Part shown: in pieces, positions 17,725 to 26,129 of the stretch
Numbering within the stretch: the stretch's first letter is position 1
Layout: each line of letters starts with the position of its first letter
Origin: Algoriphagus machipongonensis
Lineage (GTDB): Bacteria; Bacteroidota; Bacteroidia; Cytophagales; Cyclobacteriaceae
Length of the DNA stretch: 64,000 bases
Assembly (NCBI RefSeq): GCF_000166275.1
Contig: NZ_CM001023.1
Span: forward strand, 1,863,001-1,927,000
Direction of reading: 5' to 3'
Program-made: the position numbers and the translations under genes
Notes under the pieces: generated by a model
Seen by the model: only the letters and a program-made list of their open reading frames with translations
What the model was told of the DNA's origin: nothing
The model's database searches: none

Positions 17725-19572
17725 ATGAAATTATTCAAAAGATATATGTTGGGGTTGGCACTATTGACTGTGATTTCAACCTCATGCGATACGGACTTCC
17801 TCGAATTGGAACCGCCTAATATTCTACTTGATGATCAAGTATGGAATGACCCAAAATTGGTAACGGGTGTTTTATCTAACTATTATGATAGACTTCCAAC
17901 GCATACGACACTAACTGGTGGATGGGCTGATTTTGCTGCCTATGACGAAGCGATGTGGTCTGGATACTCTGGGAATGATGGACTAAATAACATTTTCTCA
18001 TATAGCTTCAATAGATGGCAGCTTTGGGATTATGGTTTGATTCGAGATATCAATTTGGCAATCGATAAGCTAAATACGATTTCTGAACTTCCAGAAGCTC
18101 AAAAGGCCCAGTTTGAAAGTGAACTGCGATTCATTAGAGCGTATGTTTATTTTGAGCATGTGAAAAGAATGGGGGGCGTTCCATTAATTACAGAGGAATT
18201 GATCTATGATTTCAATGGTGACCCTACTTATTTACAGAATCCTAGAAATACGGAAGCTGAAGTTTATGATTTCGTGATCAGTGAAATGCAAGACATTTTA
18301 CCGACAATTGGAAATACCGGAAGTAATACCAGAGCAAATAGATTTACTGCATTGGCTGTAATTAGTAGAGCTGCTTTGTATGCAGGATCTTTAGCTAAAT
18401 ACAATGGAGCTATGGGTTCTCCAATCACTCTTCCAAATAATGAGGTTGGAATTGATCCATCAAGAGCTGATTCCTATTACTCTACTTCTCTACAAGCTTC
18501 TCAAACCATCATCAATGAAGGTGGCTACAACTTGTATAATTCTAATCCAGATTTGGGTGAGAATTTCTATGAGGCAATTATCACTAAAAATGGTAATCCA
18601 GAAGTGATCTGGGCTCAAGACTATTTATTGTCTGCGGATAAAAGACATGGATTTACTTACGATAATGTAGCTAGATCTGCGCGTGAAGATAACTTAGGTT
18701 CTTCGGCCATCACTCCAGGTCTTAATCTTGTGGAGGATTTTCAGTACCTGGACGGAAGTTCAGGTGAGTTGAAAACTCATGAAGCAGATGGATCAGATTA
18801 TATCTACTATGATGAGGTAAATGAAATCTTCGAAGGTAAAGATGCTCGTCTATATGGTACGGTAATTTACCCTGGTTCTACTTTCAGAGGTCAGGAGATC
18901 TTTATGCAGGCTGGAGTCATGGTTTGGAATGGCAGTAGCTATGATCGAATTGAGTCTGACGGTATTGCTACGGAATATGAAGATGGAGGAGTTTTGGTTG
19001 CGGCCGGTGGACCTCACCGTTCTATTCAGGAAGTTTCTAACACTGGATTTTATCTAAGAAAGTATGTAGATAATGCTGTAGGAGCTAGTACTCGTGGTAT
19101 CCGAAGCGAAGTATGGTGGGTAAGATTTAGACTTGGTGAGATTTACCTTAATGCTGCTGAAGCTGCATACGAACTTGGCCAGCCTGAAGCTGTTGATTAT
19201 ATCAATGTGCTAAGAGAAAGAGCTGGTTTTGGAGCAAATAGTTTAAGCAGTTTGACAATGGAAGATATCATGCAAGAGCGTAGAGTAGAGCTTGCATTCG
19301 AAGATCATGTAGTATGGGATTATAAAAGATGGAGAGTGGCTCATGAAAAATGGTCAGGAAATCCAGACAACCCTGAAAGTATGATCTATAGTCTTTATCC
19401 ATACAGGGTAGTAAGACCAGGCGATCCTCGCGATGGTAAATATATCTTCGTGAAATCTGTTGCACCAAGGTTTAGAGCACCAAGATTCTTCCAAATGGGT
19501 AACTATTACTCTCAGATTTCTCAGGGTGTAATTGATGCCAATCCGAAAATTGTAAGAAATCCATTCCACTAA
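17725..19572 (+). CDS. SusD/RagB-type nutrient-binding outer-membrane lipoprotein
   Basis: 615 aa. The signal peptide ends in the lipobox ISTSC with Cys21 as lipidation site. SusD-family features are the LELEPPN start, QFESELRFIRAYVYFEHVKRMGGVPL (about 130-160, the helical TPR-like part) and the late segment VWWVRFRLGEIYLNAAEAAYELG. It caps the SusC barrel and binds the ligand at the cell surface. Only 11 nt separate it from the SusC stop, so the genes are co-transcribed. The C-terminal RAPRFFQMGNYYSQI segment is common in long SusD proteins. Confidence 0.95.
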   Translation: MKLFKRYMLGLALLTVISTSCDTDFLELEPPNILLDDQVWNDPKLVTGVLSNYYDRLPTHTTLTGGWADFAAYDEAMWSGYSGNDGLNNIFSYSFNRWQLWDYGLIRDINLAIDKLNTISELPEAQKAQFESELRFIRAYVYFEHVKRMGGVPLITEELIYDFNGDPTYLQNPRNTEAEVYDFVISEMQDILPTIGNTGSNTRANRFTALAVISRAALYAGSLAKYNGAMGSPITLPNNEVGIDPSRADSYYSTSLQASQTIINEGGYNLYNSNPDLGENFYEAIITKNGNPEVIWAQDYLLSADKRHGFTYDNVARSAREDNLGSSAITPGLNLVEDFQYLDGSSGELKTHEADGSDYIYYDEVNEIFEGKDARLYGTVIYPGSTFRGQEIFMQAGVMVWNGSSYDRIESDGIATEYEDGGVLVAAGGPHRSIQEVSNTGFYLRKYVDNAVGASTRGIRSEVWWVRFRLGEIYLNAAEAAYELGQPEAVDYINVLRERAGFGANSLSSLTMEDIMQERRVELAFEDHVVWDYKRWRVAHEKWSGNPDNPESMIYSLYPYRVVRPGDPRDGKYIFVKSVAPRFRAPRFFQMGNYYSQISQGVIDANPKIVRNPFH

Positions 19573-19584
19573 AAAGTCGAAGCT

Positions 19585-20262
19585 ATGAAATTGAAATATA
19601 TAAAAGCGTACATGATCCTGCTGATAGGCCTAATGGCCGCAGGTTGTGAGTTCGATAACTTCGAGGAACCCAAGTCAACACTTTCAGGTAGAATAGTGTA
19701 CAATGGGGAAGCTCTTGGTCTTCGAAGTAATGGGGTTGAACTCGAACTTTGGCAGCCAGGGTTTGATCTTTACCAAAAGATCCCTGTTTATGTAGCCCAA
19801 GACGGCACATTCTCAGCGGTAATTTTTGATGGAGATTATAAGATGAATCTAATCCGAGGTAATGGACCTTGGATGGATAGAACTGACTCTATTGATGTTC
19901 AGGTCAGAGGATCACAAATTATTGATGTAGAGGTTCAGCCTTACTATGTTGTGAACAATGCAAGTGTTAGTCCAAGCGGGAATAGCCTATCTGTCACCTT
20001 TACGGTTGATGGAGTGAATACCAATAGAGACTTAGAGTTTGCAGGTGTTTACATGGGTAGAACATCCATTACAGATATTGTAAGGAATGAGGGATCTTTT
20101 AATGTTCCCGCAGACCAAATTGAAATTGGTATACCCATAACAGTGGAGGTGCCCATACCAGGTGGACTCGCAGGAAGGGGTGATATTTTTGTCCGTGTAG
20201 GAGCAAAGACCTCCGGTGTCGCTGAATTGGTTTATACTCAAGTAGAAAATATACCATTGTAA
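19585..20262 (+). CDS. DUF3823 surface lipoprotein of the SusCD operon
   Basis: 225 aa with lipobox MAAGC (Cys21). The strings STLSGRIVYNGEALGLRSNGVELELWQPGF and DGDYKMNLIRGNGPW are characteristic of DUF3823, a family of beta-sandwich lipoproteins found directly after SusD genes. A role as an accessory surface glycan-binding protein is inferred from that context; no binding residues are known to me. The ATG follows the SusD stop by 12 nt, making it the third and last gene of the operon before a strong terminator. Confidence 0.88.
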   Translation: MKLKYIKAYMILLIGLMAAGCEFDNFEEPKSTLSGRIVYNGEALGLRSNGVELELWQPGFDLYQKIPVYVAQDGTFSAVIFDGDYKMNLIRGNGPWMDRTDSIDVQVRGSQIIDVEVQPYYVVNNASVSPSGNSLSVTFTVDGVNTNRDLEFAGVYMGRTSITDIVRNEGSFNVPADQIEIGIPITVEVPIPGGLAGRGDIFVRVGAKTSGVAELVYTQVENIPL

Positions 20263-20289
20263 TTCTATTGGTTTGGGAGCAATGGTTGG

Positions 20290-20320
20290 CCAGCTACCTT
20301 TTTGGTAGCTGGTTTTTTTT
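20290..20320 (+). terminator. Rho-independent terminator of the SusCD-DUF3823 operon
   Basis: Perfect stem CCAGCTACC-ttttt-GGTAGCTGG followed by eight T residues. It lies 27 bp after the DUF3823 stop and isolates this operon from the sigma-54 unit that follows. Confidence 0.93.
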
Positions 20321-20363
20321 ATCCCTACCTGAATTTGGGACTGATTTATACTAGGAAATTATT

Positions 20364-20466
20364 TGTTCGATTTCGGGCAAAATCTAGGTTGATCGGACAA
20401 ATAAGTATTCAATAACACCATTTATTTGCTTGAAAGCGCGATTTGGGGCTTGGCACAATCTCTGGA
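20364..20466 (+). promoter_or_regulatory. Sigma-54-like promoter with separated half-sites, for the DUF2807 gene at 20500
   Basis: TGGCACAATCTCTGGA (20451-20466) keeps GG at -24 and TG at -12. Half-sites TTGTTCG (20364-20370) and CGGACAA (20394-20400) are everted with 23 bp between, as at 2888-2925. A degenerate CGGGCAA (20374-20380) also sits where the compact palindrome lies at other loci. Predicted transcription start is near 20477, 23 nt before the ATG. Confidence 0.65.
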
Positions 20467-20499
20467 ATAGATAGGGAAATCAGCAAAACTTAAGGTAAA

Positions 20500-21189
20500 A
20501 TGAATATTTCAAAAATTTACAGTTTGGTTCTTCTTCTATTTTTAATGGGAACCACTGTGCAGGCGCAAACAGAAATCAGAACTCCAGGTGATTTTAATAA
20601 AGTAGGATCTTCCGGTTCCTGGGATGTGGTGGTTAGCCTTGGTGACAAAGATGAAGTCAAATTGGTTTCTCACGGTTTTGACCTTTCTAAAGTGATCACA
20701 GAAGTTGAGGACGGAAAGCTTGAGATCAAATTGGAAAAAGGAAAATATAGACAAGTGGATTTCACTGCTTATGTAACCGTGAGAGAATTGTCAGCCTTGG
20801 GATTAAGCGGTTCAGGAACCATGACAGTGGAATCAGATATTAATTCAGGTAACTTTGCCATAGGAACTTCAGGCTCCGGAGATATCATAATGAAAGAGCT
20901 AGACGCAAGAAAACTAAGTGTGGGGATGAGCGGGTCAGGTAAAGTGGTGATCGAAGGTGGATCCTGTGAATCTGCCAACATTGGACAGTCAGGCTCAGGG
21001 TCATTTGATGCGCTGGAGTTAATGGCAGGAGATGTGAAAATTGGAAAATCAGGGTCAGGAGCTACTTCAATCGGAGTAAACGGAGATCTGAAAGTTGGGG
21101 CCTCTGGATTGGGAAATGTCTATATCAAAGGAAACCCTACCAGCCAATCGATTGGTAGTTCTGGATCAGCCAGGATAATCAGAAAATAA
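20500..21189 (+). CDS. Head-GIN (DUF2807) secreted protein
   Basis: 229 aa. The signal peptide (residues 1-22) is probably cleaved after VQA. The mature part is a glycine/serine-rich beta-solenoid-like repeat in which SGSG recurs about every 20 residues (LSGSGTMTV, TSGSGDIIM, MSGSGKVVI, QSGSGSFDA, KSGSGATSI). This matches the DUF2807 putative auto-transporter adhesin, head GIN domain. Location would be the periplasm or cell surface; function is unproven. It is the first gene behind a sigma-54-like promoter, 70 nt upstream of permease 4, so the two are likely co-regulated. The DUF2807 protein at 23944 is a paralog. Confidence 0.88.
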   Translation: MNISKIYSLVLLLFLMGTTVQAQTEIRTPGDFNKVGSSGSWDVVVSLGDKDEVKLVSHGFDLSKVITEVEDGKLEIKLEKGKYRQVDFTAYVTVRELSALGLSGSGTMTVESDINSGNFAIGTSGSGDIIMKELDARKLSVGMSGSGKVVIEGGSCESANIGQSGSGSFDALELMAGDVKIGKSGSGATSIGVNGDLKVGASGLGNVYIKGNPTSQSIGSSGSARIIRK

Positions 21190-21199
21190 AACCTTCCAT

Positions 21200-21234
21200 A
21201 GTTTGACTTGATGATAGCCTCCTCAGGTCAAACT
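21200..21234 (+). promoter_or_regulatory. Intercistronic hairpin between the DUF2807 gene and permease 4
   Basis: AGTTTGACTTGA pairs with TCAGGTCAAACT (11 of 12 Watson-Crick plus one G-U) around an 11-nt loop, followed by TTATTC. It may be a partial terminator or RNA-stability element that sets the DUF2807:permease ratio. There is no long T-tract. Confidence 0.6.
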
Positions 21235-21259
21235 TTATTCACTTTACCCCCAACCAGCC

Positions 21260-23686
21260 ATGTTCAAAAATTACTTCAAAATCGTATTCAGGAACGCCAA
21301 GAAGAACCCGCTATATGTTTTTATTAACATTTTGGGTTTATCAATCGGAATGGCTGTCAGTATTTTGATTTTTCTATTTGTACAGCATGAATTGAGCTAT
21401 GATACTTACCATGAAAATTCGGATCGAATTTATAGAGTATCCAGAAACTGGTATAATCCAGATGGAGAAGTAAGCTTGCATTTGGGGCATGTGGCAGCAC
21501 CTTTTGGCCCACTGATTAAATCAGATTTTGGGGATCAGGTAGAAGAGGTAGTACGCCTTACCAACAACGGCTTATTGCTAAGGTCAGGCGAGAATTCCTT
21601 TATGGAAGAAAATGTGTTTTTTGCTGATCCTGAAGTGTTCGATGTATTTTCTTGGAAGATGATCGAAGGAGACCCTAAAGCAGGATTAAGTGCAGGAGAT
21701 GGTATTTTGATTTCTGAAGAAATGGCCATCAAATATTTTGGAGATGAATCCGCTATGGGTAAAGAGCTTATTGGTGAAATAATGGGGCTAACCCTTCCTT
21801 TTCAGGTACGCGGTGTTTTTGAAACAATCCCGGATAATACCCATATGCATCCCGATTTTTTAGCGACTATGAATCCTGTTATCGAGTTTTATGGTGGACT
21901 GGAAGAGTTTATGAAGAATTTCGGTGGAAATAATTTTTCAACCTATGTCTTATTAAAAGAGGGCTATGATTATAAAGCGCTAGAAGCCCAGTTGCCAGGA
22001 TTGATCGACCGAAACATGAGTGAATCACAGTCTGGGATTCCAAGATCAAAAACTACTGCACTTCACCTTTGGCCAATAGAGGATATTCACTTGTATTCCA
22101 ACTTGGATTCTGAGATAGAAGCCAATGGAAATATGGACTATGTGTATGTTTATTTTGCGGTTGCCTTGTTCATTTTGCTGATTGCCTGTATCAACTTCAT
22201 GAACTTATCTACTGCGAGATCTTCCTTGAGATCTATGGAAGTAGGATTGAGGAAAGTAATGGGTGCTGACAGAAGCAGATTAGTTAATCAGTTTATGGGC
22301 GAATCATTTGTCATGACCTTCATTTCCTTGGTCTTTGCAGTGATATTGGCCTTCATATTTTTACCTGCATTTTCAGATTTCACTCAAAAAGAGCTTAGCC
22401 TAAACTTCTTCAGAAACCCAGAGTATTTACTTGGTCTTGTAGGATTGGCGATAGGAGTAGGTCTTTTAGCGGGAAGTTATCCAGCTTTATTCCTTTCCGG
22501 TTTTTCTCCTTCCAAAGTTTTAAAAGGAACCTTCAAAGCTGGTAAAGGACACGAGAATTTCAGATCAATTTTGGTCGTAGGCCAGTTTGCGATTTCCGTA
22601 ATGCTCATAGTGGCAGTAATCGTGGTTGTTCGTCAATTAGACTTTATGCAATCAAAGGATTTGGGATTTGAAAAAGACGATATTGTAGTCCTACCTAGCA
22701 ATCCTAAAATTGAAGAAAACTATCAGATCATAAAAGATAGGTTGATGTCTCAACCAGGCATATCTGCAGTCTCTATTTCCAGTCGTGTTCCCTCTGGAAG
22801 ATTATTGGATTCACAAGGAGGAAGTGCGGAAATCAATGGAGAAATGTCTCAGTTGGAAATAAGGATCGCAGATATCCATGTAGGGCATGAGTTTATCAAA
22901 ACTTACGGAATTCCGATTGTGGCAGGTAGAGATTTTGATTTTCAGATGGCAAGTGATTCCTCAGAGGCCTTTGTCTTAAATGAATCAGCAATCAGAGAGA
23001 TTGGATGGTCATCACCGGAAGAAGCAATTGGGAAGAAGTTTAATTATGGAGGCAGAAATGGTTTCGTAACTGGCGTAATGAAAGATTTCCATTTTGAATC
23101 TTTACATCAGCCCATTGTTCCCATCGTTTTTATGATAACTCAAGACAGGTCTAACCAACTAAGTATAAAAGTTGATGCCTCCAAAAGGGAAGAGGTTTTA
23201 GCTTATTTGGAAAGTGAGTGGGCAGACCTAAATGCAGGGTTCCCATTTGAGCCTATTTTTGTAGATGAAGGGTTCAATCAGCAGTATGAAGCTGAAGATC
23301 GCGTAAAAACTATTTTCACTTTCTTCTCAGCTTTGGCAGTACTTATTTCGGTATTGGGATTATTGGGACTGACGACTTTTGCTACAGAGCAAAGAACAAG
23401 AGAAATCGGGATCAGGAAAGTGATGGGTGCCGAAACCAGCAATATTTTGATTTTACTAGGGAAGGACTTTATGAAACTAGTGCTTATTGGATTCTTGATT
23501 GCCATTCCGATTTCCTGGTTTGGTATGAGTCAATGGCTTCAGGATTTTGCCTATAAAATTGGAATCAGCTGGACCGTGTTTTTATGGGCTGGTCTAATAG
23601 CAGGAATTATAGCTGCAGGCACTGTAATGCTTCAGTCCATGAAGGCGGCTTATGCTAATCCTGTAAAAAGTATCAAGAACGAGTGA
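21260..23686 (+). CDS. MacB/FtsX-type ABC transporter permease (paralog 4)
   Basis: 808 aa, MFKNYFKIVFRN start, NPVKSIKNE end. The FtsX motifs are MEVGLRKVMGADR at 326 (Met replaces the usual Lys) and REIGIRKVMGAET at 714. TM1 reads FINILGLSIGMAVSILIFLF. The first core domain ends in DIHLYSNLDSEIEANGNMDYVYVYF, closely resembling paralogs 3 and 6. It is sandwiched between two DUF2807 genes, the only such arrangement in the window. Confidence 0.93.
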   Translation: MFKNYFKIVFRNAKKNPLYVFINILGLSIGMAVSILIFLFVQHELSYDTYHENSDRIYRVSRNWYNPDGEVSLHLGHVAAPFGPLIKSDFGDQVEEVVRLTNNGLLLRSGENSFMEENVFFADPEVFDVFSWKMIEGDPKAGLSAGDGILISEEMAIKYFGDESAMGKELIGEIMGLTLPFQVRGVFETIPDNTHMHPDFLATMNPVIEFYGGLEEFMKNFGGNNFSTYVLLKEGYDYKALEAQLPGLIDRNMSESQSGIPRSKTTALHLWPIEDIHLYSNLDSEIEANGNMDYVYVYFAVALFILLIACINFMNLSTARSSLRSMEVGLRKVMGADRSRLVNQFMGESFVMTFISLVFAVILAFIFLPAFSDFTQKELSLNFFRNPEYLLGLVGLAIGVGLLAGSYPALFLSGFSPSKVLKGTFKAGKGHENFRSILVVGQFAISVMLIVAVIVVVRQLDFMQSKDLGFEKDDIVVLPSNPKIEENYQIIKDRLMSQPGISAVSISSRVPSGRLLDSQGGSAEINGEMSQLEIRIADIHVGHEFIKTYGIPIVAGRDFDFQMASDSSEAFVLNESAIREIGWSSPEEAIGKKFNYGGRNGFVTGVMKDFHFESLHQPIVPIVFMITQDRSNQLSIKVDASKREEVLAYLESEWADLNAGFPFEPIFVDEGFNQQYEAEDRVKTIFTFFSALAVLISVLGLLGLTTFATEQRTREIGIRKVMGAETSNILILLGKDFMKLVLIGFLIAIPISWFGMSQWLQDFAYKIGISWTVFLWAGLIAGIIAAGTVMLQSMKAAYANPVKSIKNE

Positions 23687-23689
23687 GTT

Positions 23690-23760
23690 TTGGAAAGAAG
23701 TACCAAGTACAAAGCTTGCCTGCCAAAGGCAGGATTCTAGAATCAAGGGCCAAGAACCTA
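23690..23760. repeat. 7-bp-period run and CTTGCCTGCC hairpin after permease 4
   Basis: Units gaagtac, caagtac, aaagctt, then the short hairpin CTTGCCTGCCAAAGGCAGGA (23715-23734), then caagggc, caagaac. The hairpin recurs after permeases 7 (36415, 36516, 36549) and 10 (53105). Confidence 0.65.
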
Positions 23761-23943
23761 GGTTAAAAAGAAGGGTGAAGAATTCAGAATCATCAAAATG
23801 GATGAAGAAATGGGGATTTTAAACTAGTTCCATGCAACCTTTTTTCACCAAATATCATCTTAAAGTTAAGAGCTTTACTTTCTAAGGTTTAGAGAGTATC
23901 AACAGTGAATTTTATAATTTTCCAACATTTCAACTATAATACA

Positions 23944-24639
23944 ATGAAAATTTATTCAAAACTATTTGCAATAGCATTTGTGGCTATGACCATGGTATCA
24001 TGTGCTATGGCACAGGAGACGGAAACAAGAAACCTCGGGCATTTTTCTGAAGTTCATTCTGGTGGAAGCTGGGAAGTAATCCTAGAGGAAGGAAATACTG
24101 AGGAAGTAAGAATTGAAGCTAGAGGTGTGGAATTAAGTAAAGTGAAGACTGAAATTGATGGTGGTACCCTGAAGCTGGGATTGGAAAGAGGGAATTATAG
24201 AAATGTCAACCTGAAGTTTTACGTTACATATAAAACCTTAGAAGGTCTGAAATGCTCCGGTTCGGGAGAAATAATTGTTAAATCTGATGTCATATCCGAG
24301 GAGTTTAACCTTGGGCTTTCAGGCTCAGGTGATATTATTATGAGAAACTTGAGAGCGGATGAATTAGATGCTTCGATCTCTGGCTCTGCAAAAATCAAAA
24401 TTGATGGAGGAGCTATCGGAGAAGCAAGTATTTCTCAATCAGGTTCTGGCGATTTTGATGCTGAGGACTTATCTATTGAGGAACTGGATGTGAGAAAGTC
24501 AGGCTCCGGAGATACCTACGTAGGGGATTTAGGAGAGATTTCTGTAAGATCGTCTGGTTCTGGTGATATTGTTTACTCAGGTTCGCCTAGAATGGGGGAT
24601 ATCAAAGTTTCAGGATCAAGCAGTATCCGTAAGAGGTAA
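23944..24639 (+). CDS. Head-GIN (DUF2807) lipoprotein or secreted protein
   Basis: 231 aa from the ATG at 23944. A longer frame from the GTG at 23905 would put 13 extra residues before a good signal peptide (MKIYSKLFAIAFVAMTMVSC), so I prefer the ATG. Cys20 is a possible lipidation site, though cleavage after AMA is an alternative. Repeats LSGSGDIIM, ISGSAKIKI, QSGSGDFDA, KSGSGDTYV and SSGSGDIVY give the same solenoid pattern as the protein at 20500. It lies 257 nt after permease 4 without a visible promoter element of the sigma-54 type. Confidence 0.87.
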   Translation: MKIYSKLFAIAFVAMTMVSCAMAQETETRNLGHFSEVHSGGSWEVILEEGNTEEVRIEARGVELSKVKTEIDGGTLKLGLERGNYRNVNLKFYVTYKTLEGLKCSGSGEIIVKSDVISEEFNLGLSGSGDIIMRNLRADELDASISGSAKIKIDGGAIGEASISQSGSGDFDAEDLSIEELDVRKSGSGDTYVGDLGEISVRSSGSGDIVYSGSPRMGDIKVSGSSSIRKR

Positions 24640-24704
24640 ACCCCTCAATTTCTAGATTCCTGATTTTGGAATCGGGATGACGATAGTAAGGACAACGCAG
24701 GTGG

Positions 24705-24724
24705 GGACAACGCATGCGTTGTCC
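24705..24724. repeat. 20-bp perfect palindrome between convergent genes
   Basis: GGACAACGCATGCGTTGTCC, preceded by a second GGACAACGCA at 24690-24699. It lies between the DUF2807 gene (+) and the bestrophin gene (-), so a bidirectional terminator role is possible; there is no T-run. Confidence 0.6.
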
Positions 24725-24886
24725 ATACCTTATTTCCTTCCCCATTTAATATCAAAATCCCATAAATAGGATTGGGTATTACCACAAATTCACCCAATTA
24801 GATATTTTTTGCATGATTTTTCATTTCATACCAAACAACTGAGGCAATTGTGCTATTTAATTATTAGCCTATTGAAAATCAGTTGA

Positions 24887-25873
24887 CTACATTAAAAATC
24901 CGTTTTCAACTTGATAAGATTCTGGGATTTTTTCTTCTCCTAGCATCTCTAATAGGTCAATTTCTATCGCTCTAGATATGGAGGAAATAGGTACGTCGTT
25001 GTAACCTCCTTCAAATGGATTCTCTGAATAATCCCCGATTCTATCCACCACAAAGAATGTCCAAATAATGATGGACGAAAAAGGAATGGTAAGCCAATAA
25101 TGTAAAGCGCTAGATTGTTCAAAAATATCGAGTAGACCAAATGGTATTAATGCACAAAATATATAGGTGATCCAAAGACCTGTGGACGCATATTGTCTTG
25201 GAAAAGGGAAGTTTTTGATCCGCTCACTCATTCCTTGATTCGTGTATAATTTGCCAATCAGTTCGTGAATCCATACCTGTTTAATGTCACTGACAAACCC
25301 TTCCTGATTTAATTTACCAATTTCAAGACTTTGATTTTTTAGTAACTGCGAAGGAATATTCGAATGTTTTTTTAATTCTGCTAACTCTTCTTCACTGACA
25401 TACTTTTCGATTTCCGCGAAAATTCCATCATAGTATTCTTTGATAAACCCTGGGATAAAATTCAATTTATTGACTGGAAGGTTATGTTCCCATGTTTTTT
25501 CATTCCTCATGACATGTTTCAAGGCTAGAAGCCAGGCAAGGTGCCGATAAATCAACTTCTTCTTACTTTCAAATGGCATCTCTTGATTAGGTAGACTTAA
25601 AATTCCTGTGGCAAAGGTTCGGCTTTCATTTACAATTGCTCCCCAGATTTTTCTTGCCTCCCAAGTACGGTCATAGGAACTGTTGTTCTTAAAGCCTAAA
25701 AAGAATGCTACCGCAATACCAATCACTGAAATTGGTTCCCAGGGAAGCGAAAATGGAATATTGGTTATTTCGTATAAAAAAATGATGACAAGAGAATAAA
25801 GAACACCGTAGATCAGTGAATACTTAGACCACCGAATAGTCATCCAAAAACTATAATACCGTTTGACGTACAT
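24887..25873 (-). CDS. Bestrophin-family ion channel protein
   Basis: 328 aa. The family signature is SSYDRTWEARKIWGAIVNESRTF (about residues 63-85), with a preceding hydrophobic segment and late TM segments (about 232-285). The C-terminal part has the NPFEGGYNDVPISSISRAIEIDLLEML pattern. Characterised bacterial bestrophins are pentameric channels, some cation-selective; selectivity here is not predictable. It is divergent from cydA, with 256 nt between them. The paralog at 41978 shares the signature with a WWEARKIWGGIVNDSRTF version. Confidence 0.88.
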   Translation of the reverse strand: MYVKRYYSFWMTIRWSKYSLIYGVLYSLVIIFLYEITNIPFSLPWEPISVIGIAVAFFLGFKNNSSYDRTWEARKIWGAIVNESRTFATGILSLPNQEMPFESKKKLIYRHLAWLLALKHVMRNEKTWEHNLPVNKLNFIPGFIKEYYDGIFAEIEKYVSEEELAELKKHSNIPSQLLKNQSLEIGKLNQEGFVSDIKQVWIHELIGKLYTNQGMSERIKNFPFPRQYASTGLWITYIFCALIPFGLLDIFEQSSALHYWLTIPFSSIIIWTFFVVDRIGDYSENPFEGGYNDVPISSISRAIEIDLLEMLGEEKIPESYQVENGFLM

Positions 25874-26129
25874 ATAAAGTATTTTTCTTTTAAACTACTG
25901 AAAAATGTTAAAAATCCATTAGCTAAACTGCTGGTATTGTGATAAAAATACTCTTTTTATCTATTTTTTCTTTACTTTTTTTGACAAGAATACTTGGATT
26001 TGAAAATTGTTTTGAAGTGCAAGAATTTATGTGAATTCGATGAACTAAAGTTTAGGAATTAGCGTCAATAAGGGAGAAACTTAATGTGTAAGTGGTCCTT
26101 TTTTAAACAACCCTATTACCCTCTTTGGA

